64,000 nt of DNA, from the NCBI GenBank assembly GCA_021432605.1, contig MU271147.1, positions 2,604,001 to 2,668,000 of the forward strand, given 5' to 3'. The DNA is from Coniochaeta sp. PMI_546. Lineage: Eukaryota; Ascomycota; Sordariomycetes; Coniochaetales; Coniochaetaceae. How positions within the stretch are numbered: the first letter of the stretch is position 1; each line of letters starts with the position of its first letter. This document shows positions 34,305 through 47,296 of this stretch, in pieces. A program made the translations under genes and the position numbers. The notes under the pieces are model-generated. The model was not told the origin of the DNA. It saw only the letters and a list, made by a program, of their open reading frames with translations, and did no database searches.

Positions 34305-37300
34305 TCAAGGCTTCGCAACCTGTTCCTTGCGGAAGAACTTGAAGAACCCGATGGGCAGAATCAAGTTCAGCGCCAGCGCAATCCAGAACCACGGCTTCGT
34401 GAAGCCAGGCAGGATGCCCTCGCTGAAGTCGGGGAACACGTCTCCAGGGCCCTCCCTATCCGGTCCCACAGCGCGGGCAAGGATGGTGAAGGCCGCACCC
34501 AGCGTCTGCGCTCCGATAAGGGTGGCGGCAACGTGCTGCCTCGTCAGCGTGAGGAGGAGGACCATGCCCAGACCGACGCCCTGGATGGTGTCCAGGAGGC
34601 CGAGCCACAGCCACAGGCAACGTGTAAGTATCGCTGATGCCACCGCGCTGCCGACCCAGGGAAGATAGAGGCCAATACCGGAGATACCCCACAGCATCTG
34701 CGCCCAGCGCGGGGCGCCGAGGCCGATGGCGAAGAGCGGCACGATCCACGGGTGCGTCTCGGAGAAGTGGCTGAAGAGCCAGAGAGACAGGGCCCAGAGG
34801 ATGCCGAAGAAGCCGAAGGCGAGCAGGACGACCGACCATCCCGGTATCTGGCGCGAGTAGAACAGGAACTCCCAGTTGCGGCCGTAGGGGGCCGAGAGGA
34901 AGAAGTTCTGGATCACGACGGTGAGGAAGAACCAGGGCACGATGCGCCGGCGGATCAGGGAGCCGTAGAAGGAGGGGATCTTGTCGGGAGACTGGCGGTA
35001 GTAGTCTGGCAGGCCGACAAAGGAGACGGCGCCGAGGATCCAGGCTATGATGGCGACGGGGACGGCGATCACCATGATCTTGGGGATTGGGCTGCTGCCG
35101 ATAGTGCCAGTCAGAGTGCCGATGGGGGTCTGCGAGGTGATGAGGCTGCCCCAATACCAAAGGCCGACGATGTAGAATTGCTGAATGCCCTGGATCACGG
35201 CTGCGCGGAAGATCCAGATCATAATCGGGGCACCACCTGTAAAAAGAAAAGAGTAATCAGTTACCTGTTATCAGTTTCTGGGCATGAGCAAGGGGGAGAC
35301 ATACCTTCGTCGCCGAAGTTGAGGGAGAAGAACAGAGCACCGCTAGATGCGCCGGTGGCGTACATGGCGGTTGCTACGCTCTGGATCGCAAGTCTGACGC
35401 CCTCCGGCAGGAAGGGAGTGACGCCGAGAAGGACAAAAGCAAGACCGTAGAAGAACCATGGGAGGGAAAGGACATAGAGCGCTGGAAGGCGGCGGAAGAC
35501 GAACCACCACAGGACTGACGTGATGGCGTAGGTTCCGGCGACAATGTAGAGTTGTACAGCTGTCTGGCCAGACTCGCCGGCCAAGAGGACAATCTGATAC
35601 GAGTTGGCGGCCATGATCTGTCCCAGGGCGAGAATGAAGGAGTAGACAGGCCAATCTCCCACGCGGATCTGGAGCAGCTTCTTCAGACCCTTTGGTGGTT
35701 TGTATCCGTCGCCCAGCAGGAACTCGTCGTCGCGATCGTCGGGATTTCTTCCCTCGTGGCGCTCGTCGTCGTCGTCGTCCGAGGGCGCAAGGCTGTTCAC
35801 GCTGACCATGCTCGCAACGCGGCTGCTGCTCCGATTCTTCTTGACGATGAGGCCGGCTCCGGCCCCCTCCCTTGTGCGGCTGGGGCTTCGGCTCCGACCC
35901 AGCTTGGCGTCTCTGAACTCCTTGAACCATTCCTTCTCGCTCTCCTTCAGGAAGTCGTCGATACACAGGTCGGTGTCAGAGTTCTTGGCTGTCAGCCCGG
36001 CGAGCTTCTGCTCGAAAGCCTTGTAGTACTCGCCGGTGCTGTCGGTGAAGAACGGATCGACCTTCTGCAGCTTGAAGTCGTGGCGGTCGCCGACGACGTC
36101 AACAACTGACAAACGGGAGCTGTTCCTGTTCTGGTAGAGCTGAGAAGCGTTCGGCCGAGCCTGCGGGTTGAGGAGACCGTAAGCATGCGGACGGGTCTCC
36201 GACGGATCAGCAGACATCATGCGCATAGCGAACGTGTCCACGCTGAGGCGGCTGCCCGCCTCGTTACCCGGGGTTAATGTCGCAAAACTGGAAACAGACG
36301 AGCGCGCGGACTGGTTCTGGAACATGGGGTTAGGTGGCAGGAATGGCGATTCGGCCGAGGACTCTCCACCGACAGGAGGGCTTCCCGGAGTACCCAGAGG
36401 ATTTGACACCGAACGCCTGCCTTGACCGTCGTCGCCATGAGGCTCGGAGATATACGGCACATTGAAGCTGGATGACCTAGACCTCCCGCCAGCAAGGGAC
36501 TCGACGTCCGAGTCGTCAACAAAGCTGCGCCGGTTCTGCGTGTGCAGGTCAATCTCCGAGGGCACCGTGAGGCGAGCCTGGCTGTTGCTACCCGGAAGCT
36601 TCTTGTGCTTCTTGGCCTCCTTCTTGTGGATGCGGATACACTCTCCCTGCAGCTTATCGAGATCTTCGACCCACTGGGCGACGGGGAATCGCTGTTTGGC
36701 GCTCCACGCCCTCATCTTCGCGCGCGTCTTTGGCTTGGACTCCAAGGCTGACACAATGGCCTCGCGGAACTGGTGCAGTAAGTGCTGGGGAGCTGTCGAT
36801 TCAATGGTATACCAGAAACCGGGCATCTGACCGAGACCACCGACACGCGCACCGACACCCAGAGCACCCTTGCGACCGAACTCAACGGCGACCAGACCGA
36901 ACGGCTCGTCACGAGATGGGATCAGTGCGAATTCGGCACCGCTGAAGATGTACGGGGGAAGAGCGGTAAACTCGGGCTTGCTGTACACGCGCTTGGGGTA
37001 TTTCTCCATAAGCTTCTCCAGCTTGAGAGCCGCAAACTTGCCGTAGAGATCGATGACGGGGCCGACGCAGATAAGCTGAGTGCTGGGGTACTTCTCGAGA
37101 ACAGACGGGAAGATATCTGCGATCAAATCGACACCCTTCTGGAGGGACCAACGGCCAACGAACACGAAGAGGTCTGCGTTGGGGTTGACTTCGAGGCCAG
37201 CCCATTCCTGGGCCTGCCTCCGCAAGTCGCCGCGCTTCGACTCCGCCTCCTGGTCGATGACTACGTCCTCCTTCTTGACCTCCTCGTCGCGCGACCACTC

Positions 37301-40300
37301 TGCCGTGTCGCTGGGATCAGGGTTGGGCAGCTGGCCGATCTTGGAAAGACCCCAGAAGATGGGATAACGAGCGTACGATCGGTCGCCGTACTTCTTGGAG
37401 ACACCGACCGCGCCAAAGCCCTTCTGGTGGACGCGGAGATACGATGCTCCAGCGTGCAACAGGTTGAAGACTGAGCCGAACTGGACGTATTCCTTCACGA
37501 TCTCCGGGTCCAGGTTGAACACCTCGCACACCTCCTTGGATTCCTCCGGGTTGCGCATAGGCCACATACCCTGGAATTCGGCGTTGTGGAGGGACAGGGC
37601 GCAAGGTATCGTGCGCTCAGGGAGGAGATAGAGAGGCGCGGCGGCACCGTGGTAATCGTTGATGTGGTACAGATCCGGGTTGAAGCGGCGGATTGTCTCG
37701 GCGATGCAGTAGTTCCACGCCGAATAGTAGATGGCAGACTCGATGTCGTCCATGCGCGGCGGATACGGGTCGGCTTTGGACTGCTGGCGGAAGATGGGGG
37801 CATCGAGCAGGACGTAGGTGATGTTGTTGACCTGGTGGTACTGGACCTCGATCTCGAATTCCTTGCCCATGATGGGAGCATACATCGGCTCGGCGCGCTG
37901 GTCAATGGGGTAGTCGATGCCTCCGACGCACGGCACAACCCAGATCAGGTCCTGGTGCTCGAGTGCCTTGCCCATCAACTGTGCCATGACACCGAGACCG
38001 CCGATCTTGATCTTGATGTTCCAGTCGTCAATGTTGTACTCCATGGTGGCAATGATGACCTTTCTCCGTTTACCGGGAACAGCGCCCAGCTCGATTGCAT
38101 CGTCTTCCTTGTGGCGGAGAGCTTCAAAGGAGATGTTGCTGAGACGGTTGGCGGCGCTGCGGAAGGGCGACCGGCCGCGCTTCTTGAAACCAACCTTGTT
38201 GATCTTGACCTTGTAGAATGACCCCATGAAGATCCAGACGGCGAAAAGACCGCCGAGGACCGGAAGCACGGCGAGCAAGATGAACATGATGATCTGAACC
38301 CAGATGTTACCCTGCGGCTCCATGGAGAAAGTCAGGGTCGTGTCATCGAGGAGAACGCGGTAGGACAGGGCAGGCAGTTTGGGAGGGCTGCTTATGTTCA
38401 AGATGTTCTTAGCCAGCGACGAGGGCGGCATGCGGTCCAGGACGAAGTCAGCATCCACGTCGCCGTAGACGAAGGACGCATCCGGCTTCCCGTCGGGGTT
38501 CATGCCCCAGATGTTGAGCTGGAAGTTGGTCGGCCACTCGTCCATGAAGTGCAGCTCCCACTTGCCATCGTCAGTGAGCGCCATGTCGTTCTTCAGGCCA
38601 CCATCAAATCCGAACTTGTTGAACAGCCCATGCGCGAAAATGTGCGGGAACCGGCGCTCTTTCTGATCAGGGCTGCTGTCGCCCTCCTGTCTGAAGGAGC
38701 TGCTGCCGATCAGCTTGCTCCAGTACTGGACGATGACGTGATCGCCGCTCCATTCTTGACGTTTAGTGCCAGACCAAGGGAGAATGGCAATCTTGTCCTT
38801 GCCGCCGGTGTAATCTTGCCAGTCGCTGTAGTTCGAACCCCAGTTCGTCGAATACCGCCACTTGTCGGCGCCCGCAGCCTTGTGGTTGACAAACAGGTCA
38901 TTTCCCTCCCTTGTGACAAGCGTCTTGGAGTAGTTGGCTGCCATGGGGAAGACAATCGGGTTATCCGGTTTACCGACGCGGATGAAGAAATGGTCCGTCG
39001 CTCCTGTGGTCTCGGTGCCGGTCGCGTCCGTTGCATTGGTCACAGTGATCCGGTGCGCGCCGTCAGCGACGTTGGTAAGTGTCGCCGCCCATCGATAGTT
39101 TGAAGGAATAGCGCCCACAAAAGGAGCAACCTCTTCATTGTTGAGCTTGGTGCACTTGGGCGTGCCGAGTTTGGGACTTCCTCCATTGCCCTCGACGGTT
39201 GACTCGATCTTGATAGACTTGGTGATCTCATCACAGTCCATTTCTCTGGAGAACTCAAAGGTGATGTCGATGGATCCCTTGGCGTCGTCCGAGTTGATCG
39301 GGGCATCGTGACCGGGAGTGAACTTGGTGATCATTGGCGGTGGCTCCTTCCATGACGATGTCTCGACGTAGGCGCGGAAGTCCCACGGCTGCATGGTTAT
39401 CTTGCCTGTGCAGCCATTGGCGCCTTCGGAGCCATTGAAACCCAGTGGTGTGCTCACTGATTTGTCGAGCTTGATCGTGTCGTAGGGATAAAACAGGTTC
39501 CGGACTGTCGTGCCGGCCGTGAAAGGGGCGATGAAGCCGTCATCTCCATCGTTGCAGTTGAAAGTGTACTCTCTCTGCTCGCCGCGATTGTGGTACACGA
39601 GCCATACGGCATTGGTTGCGAACTGACCTTGCACCGATGGGAAGAAGGCACGAGCAACACCAAACACACCACGCTCCGTCGGCGTCTTGTCAACGCCTGT
39701 CTTATCGAGGACCTCGCTATCGGTCTGCTTGTGCATCGGCTGGAGAAGCCAGCCCTCTTGCAGAGCAGGGTAGTTCTCCCGCATCTTGTACATGGCCTTC
39801 ATGATATTCCGCACGGGATGCGAAGGATCACGGTGGTCGTAGGACACGGTCTCATCCTTGCAGCCGTTTCGGGACTGATTGCTCTGCGGCCAGCCTATGT
39901 ACTGCGTGCTGCCTGTGAGATGGCAGCCGTGTAACATCCATGCGGGGGTAGCCGACATGGCCTGGCGACCGAAAATATAGTTCTCTGCGGTGCTGTCCAA
40001 AATGTAGAAAGCCTGCTCCTCGCCGTAGTACACGAGAGGGGCGCCGGGCATGTGGATTGTCGTAATGAACATGCCAAGGAGCATGCGATCGACACCTTGC
40101 TCGATGACTGGCCATCGGAACACATCCTGGTTCGTGGTACCCAGCTGATGTCGGGGGTCGAATTTCCCAGTGTTGGGGTTGATCAGGTCATTGGTGATGA
40201 CCATTTGCGACCACATGTCGACCCAGTTCGGAGGCAAATCGAATCCGGCTTCAAGGTTTCCGCTCAAGCCCAGGAATCTGGTGAGAAAGCGGTACACAGA

Positions 40301-41684
40301 GTAGTGGAAGGCGCCCGAGTCGAGTGCGTTCTTGCCCTTGTCTCGGATGAAGAACTTGCTGTCCGCGTTGTCAGTCGTGAAGTTCATGACTTTGCCCGGG
40401 TCATCTGGTTTCTGATTTGACTGTCGTCCCCGACCGACATAGATAGAACCATAGCCGTTACCGCCTGTTATCTCGCCGGGGAGGAAGAAATTCTTCTTTC
40501 CGATGCCCGCAGCGCACTTGCGCACAGCTTCGTTGTGGTCGGCCAGAGCATCCACCGTGATCTGCGTCGCCTTATCGTATCTGAAGCCGTCAATGTCGAG
40601 CATCTTGATGGTGATGCAGGAAAAGGTCTCAAGCCTCTCGCGAACTGAAGGTTTCCAGTCTCGAAGACGGTCTTGCACACTGGCAAACTTGGCCAGGGAG
40701 CGTTGCCAGTCGGGATGCACACCGAACGCTTCGATATCGCCATAGTGGTCGAAATCGCTGTCATAGCAACCTTGCAGAAGATCCGTTACGGAGCTATTGA
40801 CGGGCAGACCAGTTTCATCCCAGAATCGTGGATAGTCGCACTTGGGCAGATAATTGTTGCTGATCTGGAAATCAAGGTACTGGCGGTTCGTCTTGTAAGC
40901 CACGTCATGCTCCTTCACGTCGAACGGCGCCGTAACGTTCTCAAAGCCTTTGAATGCAAGCAGGTCTCCCATCCTATCGTGTGCTCAAGTCAGATTCTTC
41001 ATCCCACCATCATGCACAGGGCTCTGGGTTTACTCACGTCGAGAATGTGTGATCCAGGATCACGTACATCCCGCGATTGTGGATCTCGTCGACGGTGGCC
41101 TGCCATTGTTTGATATCACCAAAATGCTTATCGAGCAGAGTCAAGTCGAGGGGCTAGAGCAAAACATTAGTATCGACTTGGCGGAGGATAAGCTAGTAGG
41201 GCAGAATTACAGAGTACGAGTCCACGCCCCAAGGCAAGTTAATGAAGGGTGAGCCGGCAATATAGATCGCCTGTGTAATTACGAATTAGCCACAATAACG
41301 GGAAACGGGGTATGTGATGACTCCGGTAAGCAAACACACCTTGATGCCCATTCCTTGTATGTAATCTAAACTGTCGATAAGGCCTTGCAGATCACCACCG
41401 TGCCTAAGCTGGTTGCTAGTGATATCCTGCTCGAAAATCGTGCCATTGGCATTGTCGTTTGACGGGTCACCGTTTGCGAATCTGTCAAGGAAGAGTGTGT
41501 AGGTAGGGATCCGCCAGTCGTCTGGCGACGCTTTGTAGACGAAACCCGTCCCCCGATCGCCATCAAAGTCAACTGGATTTACGGCATCCTTGTTCTGGTT
41601 TAGGTTGTAGTCGACAAACGCAGGATCATATCGCAGAGCTTGCACCAGGCTCGCGAGAGCACAGGCTATGAGGAATCTGGCCAT
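34305..41684 (-). CDS. ags1: Alpha-1,3-glucan synthase, 2373 residues
   Basis: Five exons: 41684-41340, 41270-41211, 41153-41038, 40973-35305 and 35236-34305; all four junctions keep the frame. A signal peptide (MARFLIACALASLVQA) leads into an extracellular GH13 amylase-like domain with TLFLDRFANGD, IYIAGSPFINLPWG, DGFRYDKATQ and LPGEITGGNGYG. After a beta-rich part and one membrane helix (about residue 1080-1110) comes the cytosolic GT5 starch/glycogen-synthase-like domain (KVIIATMEYN, KIGGLGVMAQ, FVGRWSLQKGVDLIADIFPS, PSRDEPFGLVAVEFGRKG). A Ser-rich linker and a multi-helix membrane C-terminus (from VGDWPVYSFILALGQIMAA on) follow. The enzyme makes cell-wall alpha-1,3-glucan in the plasma membrane. 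Length matches the family (about 2400). The frame is open to 41783, but the signal peptide fixes the start at 41684. No amyD/amyG-type amylase neighbour is present. Confidence 0.96.
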
Positions 41685-44341
41685 GGTAAAGGGCCGCGCC
41701 CACACGGGCGGGTGAGGCAGTATGTAATACAGACAAGAAGGGAAGCAGTAATGGCCGAGCTGTCGGGATCGTGACGGCAGCACGGGAATGGGAGAAAGAA
41801 AATAGTAGGAGCACGCGCGACGGCTCTGAACTAGATCGAAAAGCGACCAGAGTTCAAGCTCTCATCGACTAATCATCAACTGACCTCTACGAGGGGATGA
41901 CGAGATAGAAGAACGAAAGAGGAGAAAGATTTATTAAACTGATCGCGGACGGCCACAAAGGTTGAGTGAGCAATGGCTCGGCTGGGCCCTAGCTTGTTGG
42001 TCCCCTGCTCGAGCAGAGCTCGCTGGCTCGGAATGGTACGCTGCGTGTCAGCATGGTACAAAAAATAGAGTGCTAGCAAGAGTGTTAGCTTGACCGCAGC
42101 CGGCGCCCCCGTCCGAAGAGGGGTTAACTAACAAGGAGCTGAAAAGGGCCCCATGCAGCAGGCTGCTAACAGAGCTTGGGAAGCTGGGTAGACCGTGGGT
42201 CTGGATGATTTCCAGCAGCATGGGACAAGGGTTTGGCTGACAGGGGGGTCGATCCAGCACAGCCCTTTCAGTTGGTGATCACCAATTGCGAGCTCCCCTT
42301 CTGAAGTGAGACCAAATTAGTCCGAGGGCAAAACCACGCCATGGAGTTGGTGTGGAGAAGCGGGTCGTCTTCAACGGCAGACGACGATACCGGTACAGCC
42401 TCACAGGCTCCAGCAGACTGTTAATGACGCCGTATATCGGCAGCAAGCTCCGGAAGGGTCGCCGTCCGCGTTGGCATCCGGGCCGTATCGTGGCGTAGAT
42501 GTAGGTAAGCTGCCCCATGGACGATACTACAGAACAGTGTCAGGCTGGAATCGTCCTATGTTCTACCCTGGTCGGGACGGGTGAGACACGCGAACCAAAG
42601 CCAGATAAACTTTTTGGCAGTCAGTCCCAGTCCCCCAAACCTCCCATAGGGCTGCTACATTGCTAGCCTGTGTTGCAGCAACACCCTATCCACACTCCTT
42701 CTTGGTCCCCCACACTGCAACCCAGTGCGACCTTGCTGGTTAAGTTCAGTACTGAAGACGGCTTTACCATGAGTATTTGCATCAAAGACAATGATGATCC
42801 CCAAAGAGAGGCAGTCAGAGATGAGTCTCAGATCACCAAGACGGAGTCAGGTGCTTGATCTGCCAGCACGGCATAATCGTAAGGGCTCAGTCGCCGTGGC
42901 TGATAACCAGTGTGAATCTCTGGGGTGCCGTGCTGACATGAAATTTCGTGAAATGCCCAATCGCAGCCAAGTCGCTGAGAAGGACGAGCAATGCGGCTGC
43001 TGCTAGTGCAGCTCTAGACGTATTGCCTCTTTGGGTGACAGCCGACAACTCCCCAGCCACAGTAAGCGCACCATGCCAATGGCCCGCTGCGGTCGTAGCG
43101 AACGACCAATCGACGCCTTGGCGTCAGCACGCCGGTGTTTTACTCGTGTATATGGCTGCGTTTGGGCTGCAAAGCTATGATCAGAAGCTGACAGCCATGT
43201 ACATGCTTGGTTCTTTGGCTAGGGCCTTGGCAAAATCACTTTGCGAAGGTAACCAGCTTTAAGAGGACCATAATGTCCCCATGTCCGTACGAGGGCTTCT
43301 TGAACAAACATTGACAGTCCTCATAACAAACATCTCCATTCCAAGACTTGCTTGCTTTCTCAATGGCATTCTCCGTGGTTTAGACACAGGTAAGAGCACA
43401 GGAGCTAACTTGGAAGGTTGATATCGGCGAAGCAAGAGACACAGGGGAAGGTGCAAATGAGGCGATAGTGACTGGTGAGTGACCCGCTCTGGCGAACCAA
43501 GGCAGATCTGACCCCGCCAGTTTGAACCAGTTCTGCCTTATTCGAATAACCGACGAGTACCTAGGTAGTCGACGTCTGTTTCCCTTCACAATCGAAAATT
43601 GGAGGATTTGATTTCCCCTCGTGGAGATTGTCCTGGATCATTGAGTTGTCGACGAGCGTTCTGAGTGCTGGCGGGCGATGTGCAACGACGCATATGAAGA
43701 CACATTTTGGCTCAAGAGCCGCTTAGCAAGGAGGAAATCTCCGGGCGGCACATGTTAGGAAAGCACAGTCGCCACATGAGTGGCCGTTCTGTCGCGGTGG
43801 TCACTGATAGCACACGCAATAGCTCCGAAACCTCATGAGGCTGGAAGACGCCCCAGCTCAAGATCAGCGCGTCACCATGCAAAGCACGGGCAAATATCGC
43901 ATCGGAAAGAGCAAAGTTTCCCAGAGGCGGCAGCGGGTCCAAACTGAGATTTCCAGCGTAAATGCTGAGGTGAGAATATAGACTTTCCTTAAGCCTGCTG
44001 TCCCCTGAGATGATGAATCCTGCAATGACAATTACCGACGGGATTCTTTCGTAATAACAGGAACACGACCATGACATTGATGGATTGATGACGGTTAATG
44101 CAAGGAAGGACAAGTCGCGGGGGCATGGATGTAGTCCCGTAGATCCGCGCGTGCCTCCGCTCAAGTCACATCACCTCACCACGCAGCGTCGGGAAAACAC
44201 ACACGATTCATCATGTTATACGTAAGATCAAGATGCGAGTCTTGTTGAGCACTGAAGGATCACGCAGACTACACCTTCTTATCTTACAGTCCATTGATGC
44301 TAGACGTATGGCGTTGGTGCCTTTTTGAGCGGTGAGGCTCT
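41685..44341. other. Long upstream region of ags1, no gene seen
   Basis: About 2.7 kb with only short frames (up to 150 codons at 43712-44164 -), none convincing. It should contain the ags1 promoter and a long leader. A perfect 14 bp palindrome TTGGTGATCACCAA lies at 42272-42285, about 590 bp upstream of the ags1 start codon. Confidence 0.45.
42272..42285. promoter_or_regulatory. 14 bp palindrome upstream of ags1
   Basis: TTGGTGATCACCAA is its own reverse complement. Its core GGTGATCACC also ends the tandem repeat upstream of rec8. It could be a binding site for a dimeric regulator; this is inference only. Confidence 0.4.
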
Positions 44342-44965
44342 TCACGGCACAGCCACTTCCACTGTTCCGTTCGCTCGGTAACCTGGATCTTCCTTGATCG
44401 ATCCATCTTTATTTTTAGGAAGGGCAACGTAACAGTGGACGCTGATTCCAGACGTCATCTCCAAAGGCTTTGGCAGATACAGCTTCCAGGACAGACGCAG
44501 AAGGATTGCTCGCGAAGTTAACATGCTTCACAAGCATGGAAGCCTGTGATCCATTCGAAAACTACCGTAGAGTCTGCCGTTCTCACAAGTAATCGGTAGA
44601 AGTCGTCGTGCTAATCTCGACCAGTGACCTCCCACCAATGAAGTGCGGCGCACCATTGTTTCCAAACCTGCAAACCATTGATCAATAACAGCGATACCAT
44701 GTCAAAAACTGTGAGAACTGAGGAGTTCTAGGCCGGCACCATGCATCGAGGCCAGCCGATATGCGAACGCCACCAAGCACATTGGCGAGCTGTGGTCGAA
44801 GTCCAGGTCGCACGGCAGTGGGTCCGAGTCAGCCCCAGCGCACCGGCATTGGCGAGATCACACCTCGACTGGAAGGGCCTGACGGTGTGGTTGGCCATGC
44901 TGTACGGTAGAGGCGTCTTGCATTCCAAAGCGACCACACCCTCGGCGAGGCCACAATCTACATAG
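44342..44965 (-). pseudogene. Possible decayed or unmodelled gene
   Basis: Several minus-strand fragments look protein-like but are in different frames and separated by stops: a piece near 44660-44590 reading FGNNGAPHFIGGRSLVEIST just after an intron-acceptor-like TTTGCAG, a piece near 44525-44420 reading VNFASNPSASVLEAVSAKAF, and a frame at 44970-44728. They could be parts of one eroded host gene upstream of the GH43 gene's 3' end, or a poorly conserved multi-exon gene that I failed to splice. The family is not recognised. Confidence is low. Confidence 0.25.
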
Positions 44966-45010
44966 TACACTACCTCTTCACGACTACCTTATCATAGTAC
45001 ACGCAAGGCA

Positions 45011-46636
45011 TTACTGCCGTATCTCAAAGCTCCTAACCTTAACCTCCCCACCAAGCTTCTTAGTCGCGAAGTTAAACACGGCAAACCTCGGGCCCATGAA
45101 GAAATAGTACATGTTATTCATCTGCACCTCCGGCCCAAGTCGCGAGAAGGACACTCCGTCGCGGCTCCAAGAGAAACTGGCATTCCGTAGGGTACCACCC
45201 ACGCCAAGTCCACCCCCCGGCCGGATGTCGGCCGCGATCCGCAGCCACAGCTCGCTGACGCCGGCCAGGTCCGGTCCGGTTGCCACTACCGTCCCGTTGG
45301 AAGAGGTGCTCCAGCCGTTGTTCCTGTCCAGGCGCGCCCCGTCGACAACGACCAGCTTGGCTGCCGCGCCCTCGCGCCACACGCCGATGTACGAGCTCCA
45401 GTCCCGGAAGAGCACGGCCCCGGCCCTGTCGCCGTCGGCCATCTGGCTGATGTCGATGCGGAAGGTGCCCGATGACTGCGGGCCGAGGATGCGGCGCGTC
45501 AGCGTGTTGCGGGCCGAGAAGATGTCGGTCGTGACCGTCGCGGTGCTTAGTGTCAACCCTTCTCCGCCGCCGGACAGGCTCCATTTGCTGTTGTCAGGGT
45601 TGTGGTTCCATTCCCAGTGTGCGCTGAGCTGAGGCCCCGGGAAGGTGTCTATGCCTGTTGGCGGCTCTACTGTCTTTGCCGTCTGCACTGGGATGGGGTA
45701 GTTTACCCCCCAGCCACCGTTGGAAGTCACCAGCGTGGGCCATCCGTCTGACGTCCACGTCACAGGGGCGAGGACTGGGATCCTGCCGCCCGGATAGGCG
45801 TCGATGAAGGCCATGTAGTACCACTGGCCGGACGGCGTCTCGACCAGACCTCCCTGATGCGGATACCCCGACCCATTGACAGGAGTGGCGATCTTGTCCA
45901 CCAGCGTGCGCTGCGTGTACGGGCCCCAGGGGCTCTTGGCCTTGAGCACGATCTCTGCGTCCGCTGGCCGAGTGACCAGGATGTAGTACGTCCCGTTGAT
46001 CTTGTAGAATCGGCTGCCTTCGATGTAAACACCGTTCGGGCTCGGGTATACCACCCGCGTGGTGTTCTGCGCCAGCCCATCGGCCGTGAGCCGAGCAACA
46101 CTGATGTTCGTGTTGCCGTACGCCACGTACATGGCGTCGTCGTCGTCCACCAGCAGTCCGCAGTCGTAATAGCATGTCCCGATGGTGGCGCTATTCGTCC
46201 ACCTCGCCGTCCCGGGATCTCTGCCTTTGGCGGTGAAGACGTGGGTCTGCGCAAAGTCCACGCAGCCGACCCAGTAGAACGTGTCGCTGCTGGGCCGGTA
46301 CCGCAGCGAGGAGGCCCATATGCCGTTGACGTAGGCGCGCCCGCTGCCGTTGAGGTAGTACTTGGCTCCGAAGTCGAGCGTGGGCACCGAGTGGCCTACG
46401 TATTCCCAGTCGACGAGGTTGTACGAGCGGAGGATAGGGGCGCCGGGACTGTAGTGCATTGTCGAAGAGGAGTAGTAGAATGCGTCGCCGACCCGGAAGA
46501 TGTCTAGGTCGGCGAGGTCTTCCCATAGTACGGGGTTGTGGAAGGTGGCGGCGTGGACAGCGGCATGGATAGACGCTACCAGGAGGCTGGTGAGGGTAAA
46601 GATGATTGCCTTTGTCCGCATTGTAGTCGTCTTCAT
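45011..46636 (-). CDS. Secreted GH43 glycoside hydrolase (xylosidase/arabinofuranosidase type), 541 residues
   Basis: A single exon. The N-terminal signal peptide (IIFTLTSLLVASIHAAVHAA) implies secretion. A five-bladed propeller follows with the GH43 acid triad: general base Asp in WEDLADLDIFRVG (about 43-45), pKa-modulating Asp in TCYYDCGLLVDD (158) and proton donor Glu in GVYIEGSRFYKI (206). The last 200 residues (from about FPGPQLSAHWEWNHNPDNSK) form the beta-sandwich often fused to GH43 beta-xylosidases. Such enzymes remove xylose or arabinose from plant hemicellulose; exact specificity cannot be read here. The sequence starts with MKTTTMRTK, and the second Met (codon 6) is a possible alternative start. 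Intronless, in tandem with the GS-like gene upstream. Confidence 0.9.
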   Translation of the reverse strand: MKTTTMRTKAIIFTLTSLLVASIHAAVHAATFHNPVLWEDLADLDIFRVGDAFYYSSSTMHYSPGAPILRSYNLVDWEYVGHSVPTLDFGAKYYLNGSGRAYVNGIWASSLRYRPSSDTFYWVGCVDFAQTHVFTAKGRDPGTARWTNSATIGTCYYDCGLLVDDDDAMYVAYGNTNISVARLTADGLAQNTTRVVYPSPNGVYIEGSRFYKINGTYYILVTRPADAEIVLKAKSPWGPYTQRTLVDKIATPVNGSGYPHQGGLVETPSGQWYYMAFIDAYPGGRIPVLAPVTWTSDGWPTLVTSNGGWGVNYPIPVQTAKTVEPPTGIDTFPGPQLSAHWEWNHNPDNSKWSLSGGGEGLTLSTATVTTDIFSARNTLTRRILGPQSSGTFRIDISQMADGDRAGAVLFRDWSSYIGVWREGAAAKLVVVDGARLDRNNGWSTSSNGTVVATGPDLAGVSELWLRIAADIRPGGGLGVGGTLRNASFSWSRDGVSFSRLGPEVQMNNMYYFFMGPRFAVFNFATKKLGGEVKVRSFEIRQ

Positions 46637-47296
46637 AGATTCTGGTGATGGGTGGTGATACGAGGAGTCCTCTTTCCTGGTTCAAGCCTTGCCATATATC
46701 ATACTTGGAGCCCTTCACTCCAACATGATCTCCATGGGGGACCTGCTTTTCCTCCGTCACTGTATAGTTACATCATATAGGAACTTGAGGAAGGCTTCTG
46801 GCGCACAAATTGGAAGCTGATGTTGTTGCTTGTCGACCAACCACAGAAGCCCATGATTGGCGCGCCAATTGACATTTGCCAGATCCGGAATTGATCGATC
46901 TGCATAGGTATGTATACCCATGCTGGATACCAGGTTTGTCCGTCGGCACAGGAAGCAGATGGATACCCCTCTCCGGATGATACCCTGAAATGCTATACCA
47001 CCTCGAATTCAGTGTCGGCTCACTAGAGTCAAGACCTGTTACCAGACCGAGGTTCTGCCCTGGCATCCAGGGTCACTTTGGCGATGAGCACGTCTCCAAA
47101 TGTTGAGTAGACCCTCTCAACCTCTGATGCACCTTGGGCATGACAATTGAAGAGATGATTCATAGCGACGCTAACACTTCAGGATTACAGGAAGGGTATC
47201 GTGAGGAATCCTACACACCACGCATTCACGTCGGACAAACGGTTAGGGAACTCAAGCCTTGTTTGACATGCTTGAACCGTCCATAACCCAACAGGC
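46637..47296. other. Intergenic between GS-like 3' end and GH43
   Basis: About 660 bp that should contain the GH43 promoter. Short frames only. Confidence 0.5.

Noticed and set aside
41685-41783. Upstream in-frame extension of ags1
   Set aside because: Would bury the signal peptide behind about 33 residues; start at 41684 preferred.
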